64,000 nt of DNA from Pacificoceanicola sp049803835 (GTDB lineage: Bacteria > Pseudomonadota > Alphaproteobacteria > Rhodobacterales > Rhodobacteraceae): contig NZ_JBNAGK010000003.1 in assembly GCF_049803835.1 (NCBI RefSeq), forward strand, positions 186,001 through 250,000, read 5' to 3'. Position 1 is the stretch's first letter. The number at the start of each line of letters is the position of its first letter. Position numbers and translations under genes: made by a program. The notes under the pieces are model-generated. The model ran no database searches. It saw only the letters and a program-made list of their open reading frames with translations, and had not been told where the DNA came from. Below are positions 34,134-41,211 of this stretch, piece by piece.

Positions 34134-35873
34134 CTACTCGGCTCCGGCCATCGCAGCCTTCATGTTGGCCAGGCTTTCCCGGGTTTGTTGAAGGTCGGGA
34201 TGCGCGGCAGGAAGAGCGGCCTCGCGAATGCGCAACGCCTCCTCAATAAGCGGGATCGCCGCATCGAAACGCGCCATGTTGGCATAAAGCACCGCGAGGT
34301 TGTTCAGGTCGGTGGCGTAGTCCGGATGGCTCTCGCCCAGCGTGGCCTTGTCGATGGCGATGGCTTGGCGGCAGAGCGGCTCCGCCTCGTCATAGCGGCC
34401 CATGTCGCGGAGCAGGTCCGCGAGGTTGTTCAGGTCTCTGGCATAGTCCGGATGGCTCTCGCCCAGCGTGGCCTTGTCGATGGCGATGGCTTGGCGGCAG
34501 AGCGGCTCCGCCTCGTCATAGCGGCCCATGGCGCGGAGCAGGTCCGCGAGGTTGTTCAGGTCTCTGGCATAGTCCGGATGGCTCTCGCCCAGCGTGGCCT
34601 TGTCGATGGCGATGGCTTGGCGGCAGAGCGGCTCCGCCTCGTCATAGCGGCCCATGGCGCGGAGCAGGTCCGCGAGGTTGTTCAGGTCTCTGGCATAGTC
34701 CGGATGGCTCTCGCCCAGCGTGGCCTTGTCGATGGCGATGGCTTGGCGGCAGAGCGGCTCCGCCTCGTCATAGCGGCCCATGGCGCGGAGCAGGTCCGCG
34801 AGGTTGTTCAGGTCTCTGGCATAGTCCGGATGGCTCTCGCCCAGCGTGGCCTTGTCGATGGCGATGGCTTGGCGGCAGAGCGGCTCCGCCTCGTCATAGC
34901 GGCCCATGTCGCGGAGCAGACCCGCGAGGTTGTTCAGGTCTCTGGCATAGTCCGGATGGCTCTCGCCCAGCGTGGCCTTGTCGATGGCGATGGCTTGGCG
35001 GCAGAGCGGCTCCGCCTCGTCATAGCGGCCCATGGACGCTAGCAAGTTGGCGTGATCGTTGAGGGCGGATGCAAAGTGTTCCTTCGTATCCGTTTGGGCT
35101 CGCTTCAGAGCGAGTTCTGAAAACGGCAAGGCAAGTGCGTATTCGCCAGCATGCCATGTGAACTCAACAGCTTTGGCAAGCGTCTCAAAGCTTGTATCCA
35201 GCTCCGCCGCGCGGCGGTAATGCTCTGCGGCTTTGGCCCAGTCGACGCGGGCTTCGGCGATCTCTCCAAGGCCAAATTCGGCGCGCGCGGCAGCTTGGAT
35301 AGCGATCCCTGCGTCGGCGCTGACCTGCGCGAAAAGCTCTTCGGCCTTGGAATAGTCGAGGTCCGCAAGGGCGGCTCTGGCCTCTTCGATGCGCTCCGGG
35401 TCGAAGCGGTAGGCTTCGCGGGAAAGGCGGTCCTGCAGGTCTTTAATGCGTATGTTGGCGGCAATGAGGGCCTTTTGCGGCTCGGCGAGGCGGGCGTTGA
35501 CTTCGTCAAGCTGGGCTTGGAGTTTGGCCCGGTCCTCGGCGTGGGCCTGTTCGAGTTGGGCGGTGATCTCGTCGCGGAGGTCGCGTTGTTTGGCCTCGAA
35601 TTGGGCGAGGGTGAGCGTGAGCAACGGCTCAGTGCTTGCTTCAAGTGTAACTGTTGGCGAAATTTCGAAAGCTTTGGCGTATGCGATACGTGTTTCCCTA
35701 GTCGGGTTTTCGACTTTGGAATTTTCAATGCGAGAAACCATCTCCTTTCGAGATTTGTTGCCGTACACGCGATCAGCGAGGTCACTCAGAGTCCAGCCGC
35801 GTTCGCGGCGCAATTTCCTGACTAGTTGGCCAAAGGAAAGGCCAGCAGTTTGTTCAGAACTCAGTTCTGTCAA
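34134..35873 (-). CDS. XRE-type HTH protein with coiled coil and tandem TPR repeats
   Basis: A 579-residue protein starting at TTG 35873, 3 bp after the stop of a 30-codon gene. Residues 13-70 are an XRE/Cro-type helix-turn-helix (FGQLVRKLRRERGWTLSDLA and SRIENSKVENPTRETRI). Residues 90-152 are a charged coiled coil. Residues 155-280 hold diverged TPRs. Residues 281-532 are six virtually identical 42-residue kinesin-light-chain-type TPRs (MGRYDEAEPLCRQAIAIDKA, then TLGESHPDYARDLNNLADLL), and a diverged final unit starts at 533. The layout suggests a DNA-binding regulator or sensor whose TPR solenoid binds a partner. The HTH and coiled-coil part is AT-richer than the neighbours, suggesting transfer. 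A palindrome CAGAACTCAGTTCTG covers its first codons. Confidence 0.85.
   Translation of the reverse strand: MTELSSEQTAGLSFGQLVRKLRRERGWTLSDLADRVYGNKSRKEMVSRIENSKVENPTRETRIAYAKAFEISPTVTLEASTEPLLTLTLAQFEAKQRDLRDEITAQLEQAHAEDRAKLQAQLDEVNARLAEPQKALIAANIRIKDLQDRLSREAYRFDPERIEEARAALADLDYSKAEELFAQVSADAGIAIQAAARAEFGLGEIAEARVDWAKAAEHYRRAAELDTSFETLAKAVEFTWHAGEYALALPFSELALKRAQTDTKEHFASALNDHANLLASMGRYDEAEPLCRQAIAIDKATLGESHPDYARDLNNLAGLLRDMGRYDEAEPLCRQAIAIDKATLGESHPDYARDLNNLADLLRAMGRYDEAEPLCRQAIAIDKATLGESHPDYARDLNNLADLLRAMGRYDEAEPLCRQAIAIDKATLGESHPDYARDLNNLADLLRAMGRYDEAEPLCRQAIAIDKATLGESHPDYARDLNNLADLLRDMGRYDEAEPLCRQAIAIDKATLGESHPDYATDLNNLAVLYANMARFDAAIPLIEEALRIREAALPAAHPDLQQTRESLANMKAAMAGAE
34278..35033 (-). 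repeat. Six near-identical 126-bp tandem repeats (TPR-coding)
   Basis: Six in-frame copies at exact 126-bp spacing, each containing the plus-strand string CATAGCGGCCCATG, whose final ATG starts at about 34397, 34523, 34649, 34775, 34901 and 35027. Copies differ by only a few bases (for example GAGCAGACCCGCG near 34915 against GAGCAGGTCCGCG). Such purity points to recent expansion or ongoing gene conversion, and copy number could vary between strains without breaking the frame. Confidence 0.95.
35855..35869. promoter_or_regulatory. Palindrome CAGAACTCAGTTCTG at the HTH-TPR start
   Basis: Seven-base perfect arms around a single C, directly beside the TTG start codon (35871-35873). The position would let the encoded HTH protein control its own translation or transcription. 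This role is inferred. Confidence 0.4.
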
Positions 35874-35876
35874 GTT

Positions 35877-35969
35877 TTATAGCCATCCGTAGAAGTAAAG
35901 AAGCGCCAGTGCGCTAGCAATAAACACTGCGCCAGAGCCAATCAAGTTCATCCATAGTATCACCGTCAT
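35877..35969 (-). CDS. 30-residue single-span membrane peptide
   Basis: ATG at 35969 with GGAGAG about 9 bp upstream opens a 30-codon frame ending 3 bp before the HTH-TPR start. The peptide MTVILWMNLIGSGAVFIASA continues with about ten more hydrophobic or aromatic residues and is one membrane helix with almost no loops. Tight spacing suggests translational coupling with the HTH-TPR protein. It may be a small membrane partner, a leader peptide, or a hydrophobic toxin-like peptide; nothing in the sequence decides between these. Confidence 0.55.
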   Translation of the reverse strand: MTVILWMNLIGSGAVFIASALALLYFYGWL

Positions 35970-35994
35970 TTTAGGAATCTCTCCGAGAAGGGGC

Positions 35995-36047
35995 GTTGAC
36001 TCAACTTTCTCATGATGCACTGGTTGAGTCAACAAAGTTGAGTCAAC
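35995..36047. promoter_or_regulatory. Triple operator candidate GTTGASTCAAC
   Basis: Three 11-bp palindromes: GTTGACTCAAC (35995-36005), GTTGAGTCAAC (36023-36033) and GTTGAGTCAAC (36037-36047). Centres are 28 and 14 bp apart. They lie in the divergent promoter region between the small peptide/HTH-TPR genes and the membrane protein at 36129. An XRE-type repressor is the obvious candidate ligand. Confidence 0.6.
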
Positions 36048-36128
36048 TAGCCTGCGGCAACAGGCGGTCTTGCTTTCCTGCTGCGGTGGATTATTATTCG
36101 AGTATCGGAATGTGTTGGAGGCACTGCC

Positions 36129-36449
36129 ATGCCGGAACTGATCAAGCTGTATATTCGTCAGGTGATTGCCGGCTTCGGGCTGTCGGCGCTTTTCGTGGGC
36201 GCGCTGCTCTGGCTCGATGTGGCGGGGTTGTGGCATCTGGTGACGCATAGCCCGGGCGGAATGGTCGCGGTTGTGATGCTCTGGGTGTTCAACGGGATCG
36301 TCTTTGCGGGTGTGCAGTTCGGCATTGCGGTGATGCGCATGGGTGAGGGCGAGCCGCCCGCCGGGGGAAGGCGCGATGTGGTGCGGCAGGCGGTGCCCGT
36401 GGCGGTGCCGGCCCGGCCGAAGCGGGATGTGTTGCGGCGGAAGGGGTGA
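36129..36449 (+). CDS. Small membrane protein of unknown function
   Basis: A 106-residue protein with two membrane helices (about 12-32 and 45-68) and a basic, proline-rich C-terminal tail (VRQAVPVAVPARPKRDVLRRKG). GGAGGCACTGCC precedes the ATG. I recall similar proteins in other Rhodobacterales but no function. It is divergent from the HTH-TPR unit and shares with it the region carrying three palindromes. Its stop falls inside a GTGAG..CTCAC hairpin and a canonical terminator follows. Confidence 0.7.
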   Translation: MPELIKLYIRQVIAGFGLSALFVGALLWLDVAGLWHLVTHSPGGMVAVVMLWVFNGIVFAGVQFGIAVMRMGEGEPPAGGRRDVVRQAVPVAVPARPKRDVLRRKG

Positions 36450-36516
36450 GGAGATTTTTGGACCAAAAGTCTGCTCACGGTCAGGGCGCGGTTTCCGGGA
36501 GGGAGCCGCGTTTTTT
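36446..36516 (+). terminator. GTGAG..CTCAC hairpin followed by a canonical terminator
   Basis: GTGAGGAGATTTTTG with CAAAAGTCTGCTCAC (36446-36478) is the second member of the hairpin family also seen at 29842 and 58223. Immediately after, CGCGG (36487-36491) pairs with CCGCG (36506-36510), followed by six Ts (36511-36516), a rho-independent terminator for the plus-strand gene. Confidence 0.75.
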
Positions 36517-36800
36517 GTTGGGCTGGCGGGTGATGTAAGCGATATGGCGGCGTGTGGAAAGGGATGCACGCGCACGGTCAGACTTTGCCTGCGCAAACTC
36601 TGACGGGAACCACCGCAAACGTGGAGATCGTGCATTCCCGAGGACCTGTATATACAGGTGGGCGCCAGGTAACGAGACCACGGTCTCGCCAGAGCCAGCT
36701 CCCTCGGATTTGCTTAAGGCCACCGGAATGGATCGGTTCACAGGAAGGGCAGAACCCGCCAGTGCCAGAGGTAGGCGCGGGGCGCGGCTCTGGCAAGGGG
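36517..36800. other. Non-coding stretch with two strong palindromes
   Basis: No convincing gene is visible on either strand. It contains ACCTGTATATACAGGT (36644-36659), a perfect 16-bp palindrome, and CGAGACCacGGTCTCG (36673-36688). Neither serves an obvious promoter: the nearest gene (36801-37547) ends here. A decayed gene or an unannotated small RNA is possible. Confidence 0.45.
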
Positions 36801-37547
36801 TTACTGCGTGGAATTTTGCGTGAAGCCGTAGCGGGTGAGTTCCTCGGGCAGCAGGATGTAGATCTCGTCGGCGGGCGTGGCGAGGGCGTGGCGCATGACG
36901 CGGGGGTCGATGCCCATGGCGTCGAGGTAGTCCATGACCTCCGCCTGCCCGCGCTGGATGTCCTCGACGGCGAGGAAGGCGGGCAGGAGGGTGTTTTCGC
37001 CGAAGGAATGTTGGTGGACGCCGACGGCGGCGTCGTCGGGGATGTCGCGGGTGATGCCCCCCGCCAGCAGGTAGGGGCAGGCGGAGAAGCAGTACTCGCC
37101 GGGAAGCATGCGCGTGGCGATGCCGGCGCTGCGCAGGTGGCGACCGATGTCGAGCGCGTCGCGGACCGAGCCACCTGGGGATTGCACGACGAGGGTGTCG
37201 ACGGGCGGATCGGCTTTCTCCAGCTGTGCGATGATGCGGGGGGCGTCGTCCGGCGCGATGCCGCCTTCGAGGCGGTATGCGCGGTTCTCGAAGGTGAGGG
37301 TCAGGCGCTCCGGCAACTCGCCCGGATCGCGCGCGGGGCGGACGGCCGGGCGGTCGCGGCCCGGGTTGAAGCGGCGGGTCTGGTCGCCGGGGCGCACGGG
37401 TTCGGTGAGGCGCGGGGCGGTCGGACTGGTGAGGCCGGGGAGGCGGAAGCCGCCGGATTGCATGTCCGAAATCACCAGGAAGGCCCCGATGCCAAGCTGA
37501 AAGACCAGCACGGCGGAAAGGGTGCGGGCGACGGTGGAAGCCTTCAT
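36801..37547 (-). CDS. ClpP-like periplasmic serine protease-fold protein (COG3904-like)
   Basis: A 248-residue protein with an N-terminal membrane anchor or signal helix (about 8-28), a proline/arginine-rich linker, then a ClpP/crotonase fold from about residue 80. The oxyanion loop is VVQSPGGSVRDALDIG and the nucleophile position is GEYCFSACPYLLAGG (Ser in CFSAC). A His lies in AAVGVHQHSF. This matches COG3904, predicted periplasmic Clp-like proteases of Proteobacteria. The active residues seem present; the substrate is unknown. It overlaps the start-proximal end of its upstream partner gene by 4 bp (ATGA) and is probably made together with it. Confidence 0.8.
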   Translation of the reverse strand: MKASTVARTLSAVLVFQLGIGAFLVISDMQSGGFRLPGLTSPTAPRLTEPVRPGDQTRRFNPGRDRPAVRPARDPGELPERLTLTFENRAYRLEGGIAPDDAPRIIAQLEKADPPVDTLVVQSPGGSVRDALDIGRHLRSAGIATRMLPGEYCFSACPYLLAGGITRDIPDDAAVGVHQHSFGENTLLPAFLAVEDIQRGQAEVMDYLDAMGIDPRVMRHALATPADEIYILLPEELTRYGFTQNSTQ

Positions 37548-38887
37548 GTCGGCGTGCTCTTGAGCGGTGAGACGTTGTCCTTCGGGTCCTTCGGCGCGGT
37601 CTCGGGACGGGGCGTGGCGACGGTCTCGGGGGCCGGTGGCTCCGGGAGGTGGGCCTCGGGCCGCTCGTCCAGCGCCCCTTCGACATCGCGCAGCGCGGTG
37701 ACGGCGGCGCGCAGTTCGGCAAGGGTCAGGGTGTCCTCGATCGCGGCGCCCTCACGGCCTTCGCGGATGGCACCATGGGTGATGGCGAGGATCAGGACGA
37801 GGACGCCGGGCAAGAGGTCGATGGCAATGGCCCCGGCCCAGGAGGGAACGAAGTTGCGGGCGTAGAGGATGACCGCGTCGGCAGAGGAGATAGGCGTGTA
37901 GGTGACTTCCGCCGGGGGCGTCAGGGAGCCGACCGCCTGCGCCGCCTGGGCAAGGGTCGTGGCGCGGGCGGCGAGCACGTCGAGGACGGAGTTGATGGTG
38001 GAGGTCTGATCGGCGCGGTTCGCGTCGGTGCGGCCGTCGAGTTCCGGCAGGACAACGGAGGCGGAGAGGTCCTGCGCGGCGCGTTCGACCAGCTGCGCGA
38101 CGGAGAGTTGGCGGAGCTGGGTGATGAGGCCCTGCAGGCGCACGGCGGCTTCGGAGAATTCGACGGAGCGGGCCTCGACCGGGCCTTGTTCGACGGTGAG
38201 GGCGCGCATGCGGCTGAGGATGGTGTTGCCTTCGGTAAAGGCGCTTTCGACGAGCGGGGTCTGGGCGGCGATCTGGGTTTCGAGCGCGGAAAGCTCGGCG
38301 GATTTCTGGCGCAGGACCCGGAACACCGCGCCACGCCCGGCAAGACCGGAAAGGCTGCCCGCGGCCTCCTGCTCGGAGAGATCCTCGAAGGATTGGCGCA
38401 CGCGGGCGACGTCGCGTTCGAGCGCCTGCCCGGAGAGGGCGATCTCATGGGCGCGTTCGAGCGAGGCCTGGTAGTCCTGCACGGTCTCGGCGAGGTGCTG
38501 CTCGACGGCGGCGGAGCCGGCGAGGGCGGCGGCGTTGAGCCAGCTCGACATGGCGATGATGGCGAGGGAGCCGAGGCCCATGGCGCCGAGAAGGCCCATG
38601 CGGGAGCGGGTGGTGCGCACGGCGGGGAAGAGCCGCATGAGGTAGGACCAGAAGACGAAGATGCCGACGGAGACAGCGACCGAATAGGCGATGGCGGCAA
38701 AGACCGACATGGCCCCGTTCTGGTCGAGCAGCGAGGAGACGCCGAGGTAGGTGTAGATGCCCGAGGCGACGGAGAGCACGCCGAGCGCGGTGCCGGAGAA
38801 GCTGTCGAGCCAGGTCAGATGGCCTTCGAGTTCGCGGGCATGGCGCACGCCGCGCGCCTCGCTGCGGGTCAGATGGGGTTTGGCCAT
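37544..38887 (-). CDS. Membrane protein with large coiled-coil periplasmic or cytoplasmic domain
   Basis: A 447-residue protein that I cannot name. Three hydrophobic segments lie in the first 120 residues (TALGVLSVASGIYTYLGVSS, then one near 63-83 and one near 97-115). A long alpha-helical region (about 130-330) follows with heptad-like LxxE/R patterns. A fourth membrane span lies near 355-377 (AGAIAIDLLPGVLVLILAIT), and the tail is acidic and proline-rich. It is translationally coupled to the ClpP-like protein, so the two may form a membrane quality-control unit; that link is inferred from overlap alone. The start at 38887 has GAGGACCCC upstream. Confidence 0.72.
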   Translation of the reverse strand: MAKPHLTRSEARGVRHARELEGHLTWLDSFSGTALGVLSVASGIYTYLGVSSLLDQNGAMSVFAAIAYSVAVSVGIFVFWSYLMRLFPAVRTTRSRMGLLGAMGLGSLAIIAMSSWLNAAALAGSAAVEQHLAETVQDYQASLERAHEIALSGQALERDVARVRQSFEDLSEQEAAGSLSGLAGRGAVFRVLRQKSAELSALETQIAAQTPLVESAFTEGNTILSRMRALTVEQGPVEARSVEFSEAAVRLQGLITQLRQLSVAQLVERAAQDLSASVVLPELDGRTDANRADQTSTINSVLDVLAARATTLAQAAQAVGSLTPPAEVTYTPISSADAVILYARNFVPSWAGAIAIDLLPGVLVLILAITHGAIREGREGAAIEDTLTLAELRAAVTALRDVEGALDERPEAHLPEPPAPETVATPRPETAPKDPKDNVSPLKSTPT

Positions 38888-38967
38888 GGGGTCCTCTTCG
38901 CTGTCTGCGGGGGAAGGTAAGGGAAATTCAGGGGTTTGAAAGGTGCTTGCGCGCAGGGCTTGCGTTT

Positions 38968-38982
38968 GTTCACGGAATGTTC
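38968..38982 (+). promoter_or_regulatory. LexA (SOS) box GTTC-N7-GTTC before mmcB
   Basis: GTTCACGGAATGTTC is an exact match to the alphaproteobacterial LexA consensus of two direct GTTC repeats spaced by 7 bp. It ends 13 bp before the mmcB start, so LexA would block initiation. Confidence 0.8.
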
Positions 38983-38995
38983 ATAAGATTTGGGC

Positions 38996-39463
38996 ATGGT
39001 TTCGCCTGTGTCCATGCCCCCGTCCCTGATGCCCGGCCAGCTTCTGGCGCGGGGTGTGTGCCGTCATCTTGCCAGTCTCGGCTTTGCGGTGATCGAGGAG
39101 TTCGTTCCGGAGCGCGGTCTCCGGGTTGACGTCATGGCGCTTGGCCCGAAGGGAGAATTGTGGGTCGTCGAGTGCAAATCGTGCCGGGCCGATTACATGG
39201 GCGACGGCAAGTGGCAGGGATATCTGCCCTATTGCGACCGCTTTTTCTGGGCGGTGGATGGCGATTTTCCGGTGGAGCTCTTGCCGGAGGAGACCGGGTT
39301 GATCCTTGCGGACGGATACGGCGCGGAAGTGGTGCGGATGGCACCGGAGGCGAAGCTGGCGGCGGCGCGACGCACGAAGATGGTGCGCAAGTTCGCGCAT
39401 CACGCGGCGCGTCGGCTGCACGGGCTGCGCGATCCCGATGGCGCGGGTGGCTGGGGCGCGTGA
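38996..39463 (+). CDS. mmcB: MmcB family DNA repair protein
   Basis: A 155-residue protein with the restriction-endonuclease-like core of the MmcB family: RGLRVDVMAL, then ELWVVECKSCRADYMGD, which gives the D..ExK nuclease-type signature, and YLPYCDRFFWAVDGDFP. In Caulobacter the homologue is SOS-induced and needed for mitomycin C resistance. The LexA box just upstream supports the same control here. I place the start at the ATG at 38996; a TTG two codons earlier is possible. Three hairpins follow the gene, the last with a T-tract. Confidence 0.88.
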   Translation: MVSPVSMPPSLMPGQLLARGVCRHLASLGFAVIEEFVPERGLRVDVMALGPKGELWVVECKSCRADYMGDGKWQGYLPYCDRFFWAVDGDFPVELLPEETGLILADGYGAEVVRMAPEAKLAAARRTKMVRKFAHHAARRLHGLRDPDGAGGWGA

Positions 39464-39493
39464 GGCGGGGCAAGGCGCGGGATCGAGGTGTTT

Positions 39494-39563
39494 CGCCCTG
39501 CTGGCGCAGGGCGACCAGCGCGGGCCTGCGGCCCGCGGAACGGGCCAGGAGGCCCGTTATTTT
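39494..39563 (+). terminator. Three consecutive hairpins ending in a terminator
   Basis: CGCCCTGctggCGCAGGGCG (39494-39513), GCGGGCCtgcGGCCCGC (about 39519-39536) and ACGGGCCaggaGGCCCGTtattttt (39540-39563). The last is a rho-independent terminator for mmcB. Confidence 0.75.
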
Positions 39564-39903
39564 TGAGTATTTTCAAAGAGAAGAAAGCGGGGTGCGGGAT
39601 CGTGTTCGGGCCGGAAGCTCCACCTGCGGCGGTGTATCGGAGCGGCCAGCAGAGGCTTCGGACGGGTTTTCGGAGGCTCGGGACCGGGTCGCACGGAGCT
39701 GGGATCGCGCGGGTTTCCGGCGGAGGGAAAGGCATCCTTAAAGGTTTTGCTCCAGACTCGGCGGCGAGCCGGTGCGGCGCCGGAGCGGGCACCTGCGGCA
39801 TATCCGCCGATTGGACATTTCGTTTGCGCTTATCCAAATGGATCGTTTGCGGAACGGGGTTCCTGGGCTATGAGGACCGCTGACAACGACTAAAAGCAGG
39901 CAG
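39564..39903. other. Non-coding leader region of the desaturase gene
   Basis: The region holds one copy of the GAGTATTTTCAAAGAGAAGAAA module (39565-39586) and then no convincing gene. Its last 100 bp, more AT-rich (TTGGACATTTCGTTTGCGCTTATCC near 39815), probably carry the promoter of the downstream gene. Confidence 0.45.
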
Positions 39904-40938
39904 ATGCTCGATACAACTGAGACAACGCGCCCGGTGCCGCAGCTCCGCTCGGCAAAGGACTGGGTCAAGATCCTCGCGGCCTATCGCGATCCGAAACCGG
40001 GCCGGAGCGCCTTCGAACTGGCGGTGACGCTCGTGCCGTTCCTCGGACTCTGGGCGCTCGCCTGGGCCGCTCTGGCGGTGAGTCCGGTGCTCAGCGTCCT
40101 GCTTTCGGTGCCGATTTCGGGATTCCTGCTGCGGTTGTTCATCATTCAGCACGATTGCGGACACGGCGCGTTCTTCAGCAGCCGGGCGCTTGGCGACTGG
40201 CTCGGGCGGGTGCTCGGCGTGGTGACGCTGACGCCCTACGATGTCTGGCGGCGGTCGCATTCGATCCACCACAGCGGCGCGGGCAACCTCGGGCGGCGCG
40301 GGCTCGGCGACATTCACACGCTGACCGTGGCGGAATACCGGGCGCTCTCGCCGATGGCGCGGCTGATGTACCGGGTCTACCGCAGCCCGCTGGTGCTGTT
40401 CTGCCTGGGGCCGGGTTACATCTTTTTCGTGCAGAACCGGGTGCCCTACGGGCTGATGGACGGGCGGCGGTACTGGATCAGCGCGATGCTGACCAACGCG
40501 GCGCTGCTGACCTTGCTGGCGGCGATCTGGTGGGTCGGCGGCTGGGCTCCGATCCTGTACATCTTCGTGCCCTCGACGCTGCTCGCGGCGACGGTCGGGG
40601 TCTGGCTGTTCTACGTGCAGCACCAGTTCGAGACGACGCATTGGGAGCAGGAGCACGACTGGCAATTGCACGAAGCGGCGCTGGAAGGATCGTCCCATTA
40701 CGTCCTGCCGAAGGCGCTGCAGTGGCTGAGCGGCAATATCGGCATTCACCATGTACACCACCTGTACAGCCGGATTCCGTTCTATCGGCTGACCGAGGTG
40801 CTGCGGGACCACAAGGTGCTGGAAGACAGCAACCGGATGACGGTCGCCGAGAGTTTCGCCAATGCGCGGCTGCACCTGTGGGACGAAGAGAGCCGGCGGC
40901 TGTTGTCGTTCCGGCAGGCCCGGGCGCTGCTGGGCTGA
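39904..40938 (+). CDS. Fatty acid desaturase
   Basis: A 344-residue membrane di-iron desaturase with three histidine boxes in the right order: HDCGH (about 83), HSIHH (about 120) and HHVHH (about 284). Membrane pairs lie at about 40-75 and 185-235. It introduces a double bond in an acyl chain, probably of membrane lipids. Full length for the DesA/omega-6-like branch, position of action unknown. AAAGCAGGCAG precedes the ATG. It is a single gene. Confidence 0.88.
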   Translation: MLDTTETTRPVPQLRSAKDWVKILAAYRDPKPGRSAFELAVTLVPFLGLWALAWAALAVSPVLSVLLSVPISGFLLRLFIIQHDCGHGAFFSSRALGDWLGRVLGVVTLTPYDVWRRSHSIHHSGAGNLGRRGLGDIHTLTVAEYRALSPMARLMYRVYRSPLVLFCLGPGYIFFVQNRVPYGLMDGRRYWISAMLTNAALLTLLAAIWWVGGWAPILYIFVPSTLLAATVGVWLFYVQHQFETTHWEQEHDWQLHEAALEGSSHYVLPKALQWLSGNIGIHHVHHLYSRIPFYRLTEVLRDHKVLEDSNRMTVAESFANARLHLWDEESRRLLSFRQARALLG

Positions 40939-41211
40939 GTCTGCGCCTGCCTGCGGGGGATTTGACGGGAAAACATCGGCAAGCCTACGGGCCGCGGCGT
41001 CCGCGCGGGTTGCCAAGACGCGGGTCGACGCATAATGGTATACCAGATTTCGCACGGCCCGTGGCGCGACGCTGACCGGGGAGGCCGGGTTGGCGGGCAG
41101 ACGCTCCCGAGCGCCGTTGCGTCCCTGGATTTCGCTTGCTAGCCTGCGGGTCGGCATACCCAAACCGCCGACGACAAGATCGGCAAAACCTGCTCTCTGG
41201 GAGGAGACATC

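Noticed and set aside
34278..35033. Tandem repeats as a CRISPR array
   Set aside because: The units are 126 bp, contiguous, without spacers, and code in frame for TPR motifs.
36644..36659. Palindrome ACCTGTATATACAGGT as a LexA site
   Set aside because: Enterobacterial LexA sites are CTGT-N8-ACAG and alphaproteobacterial ones are GTTC-N7-GTTC. This has CTGT-N4-ACAG and no gene start nearby.
39488..39883. 131-codon frame between mmcB and the desaturase
   Set aside because: It runs through three hairpins and an extragenic module and has no family features.
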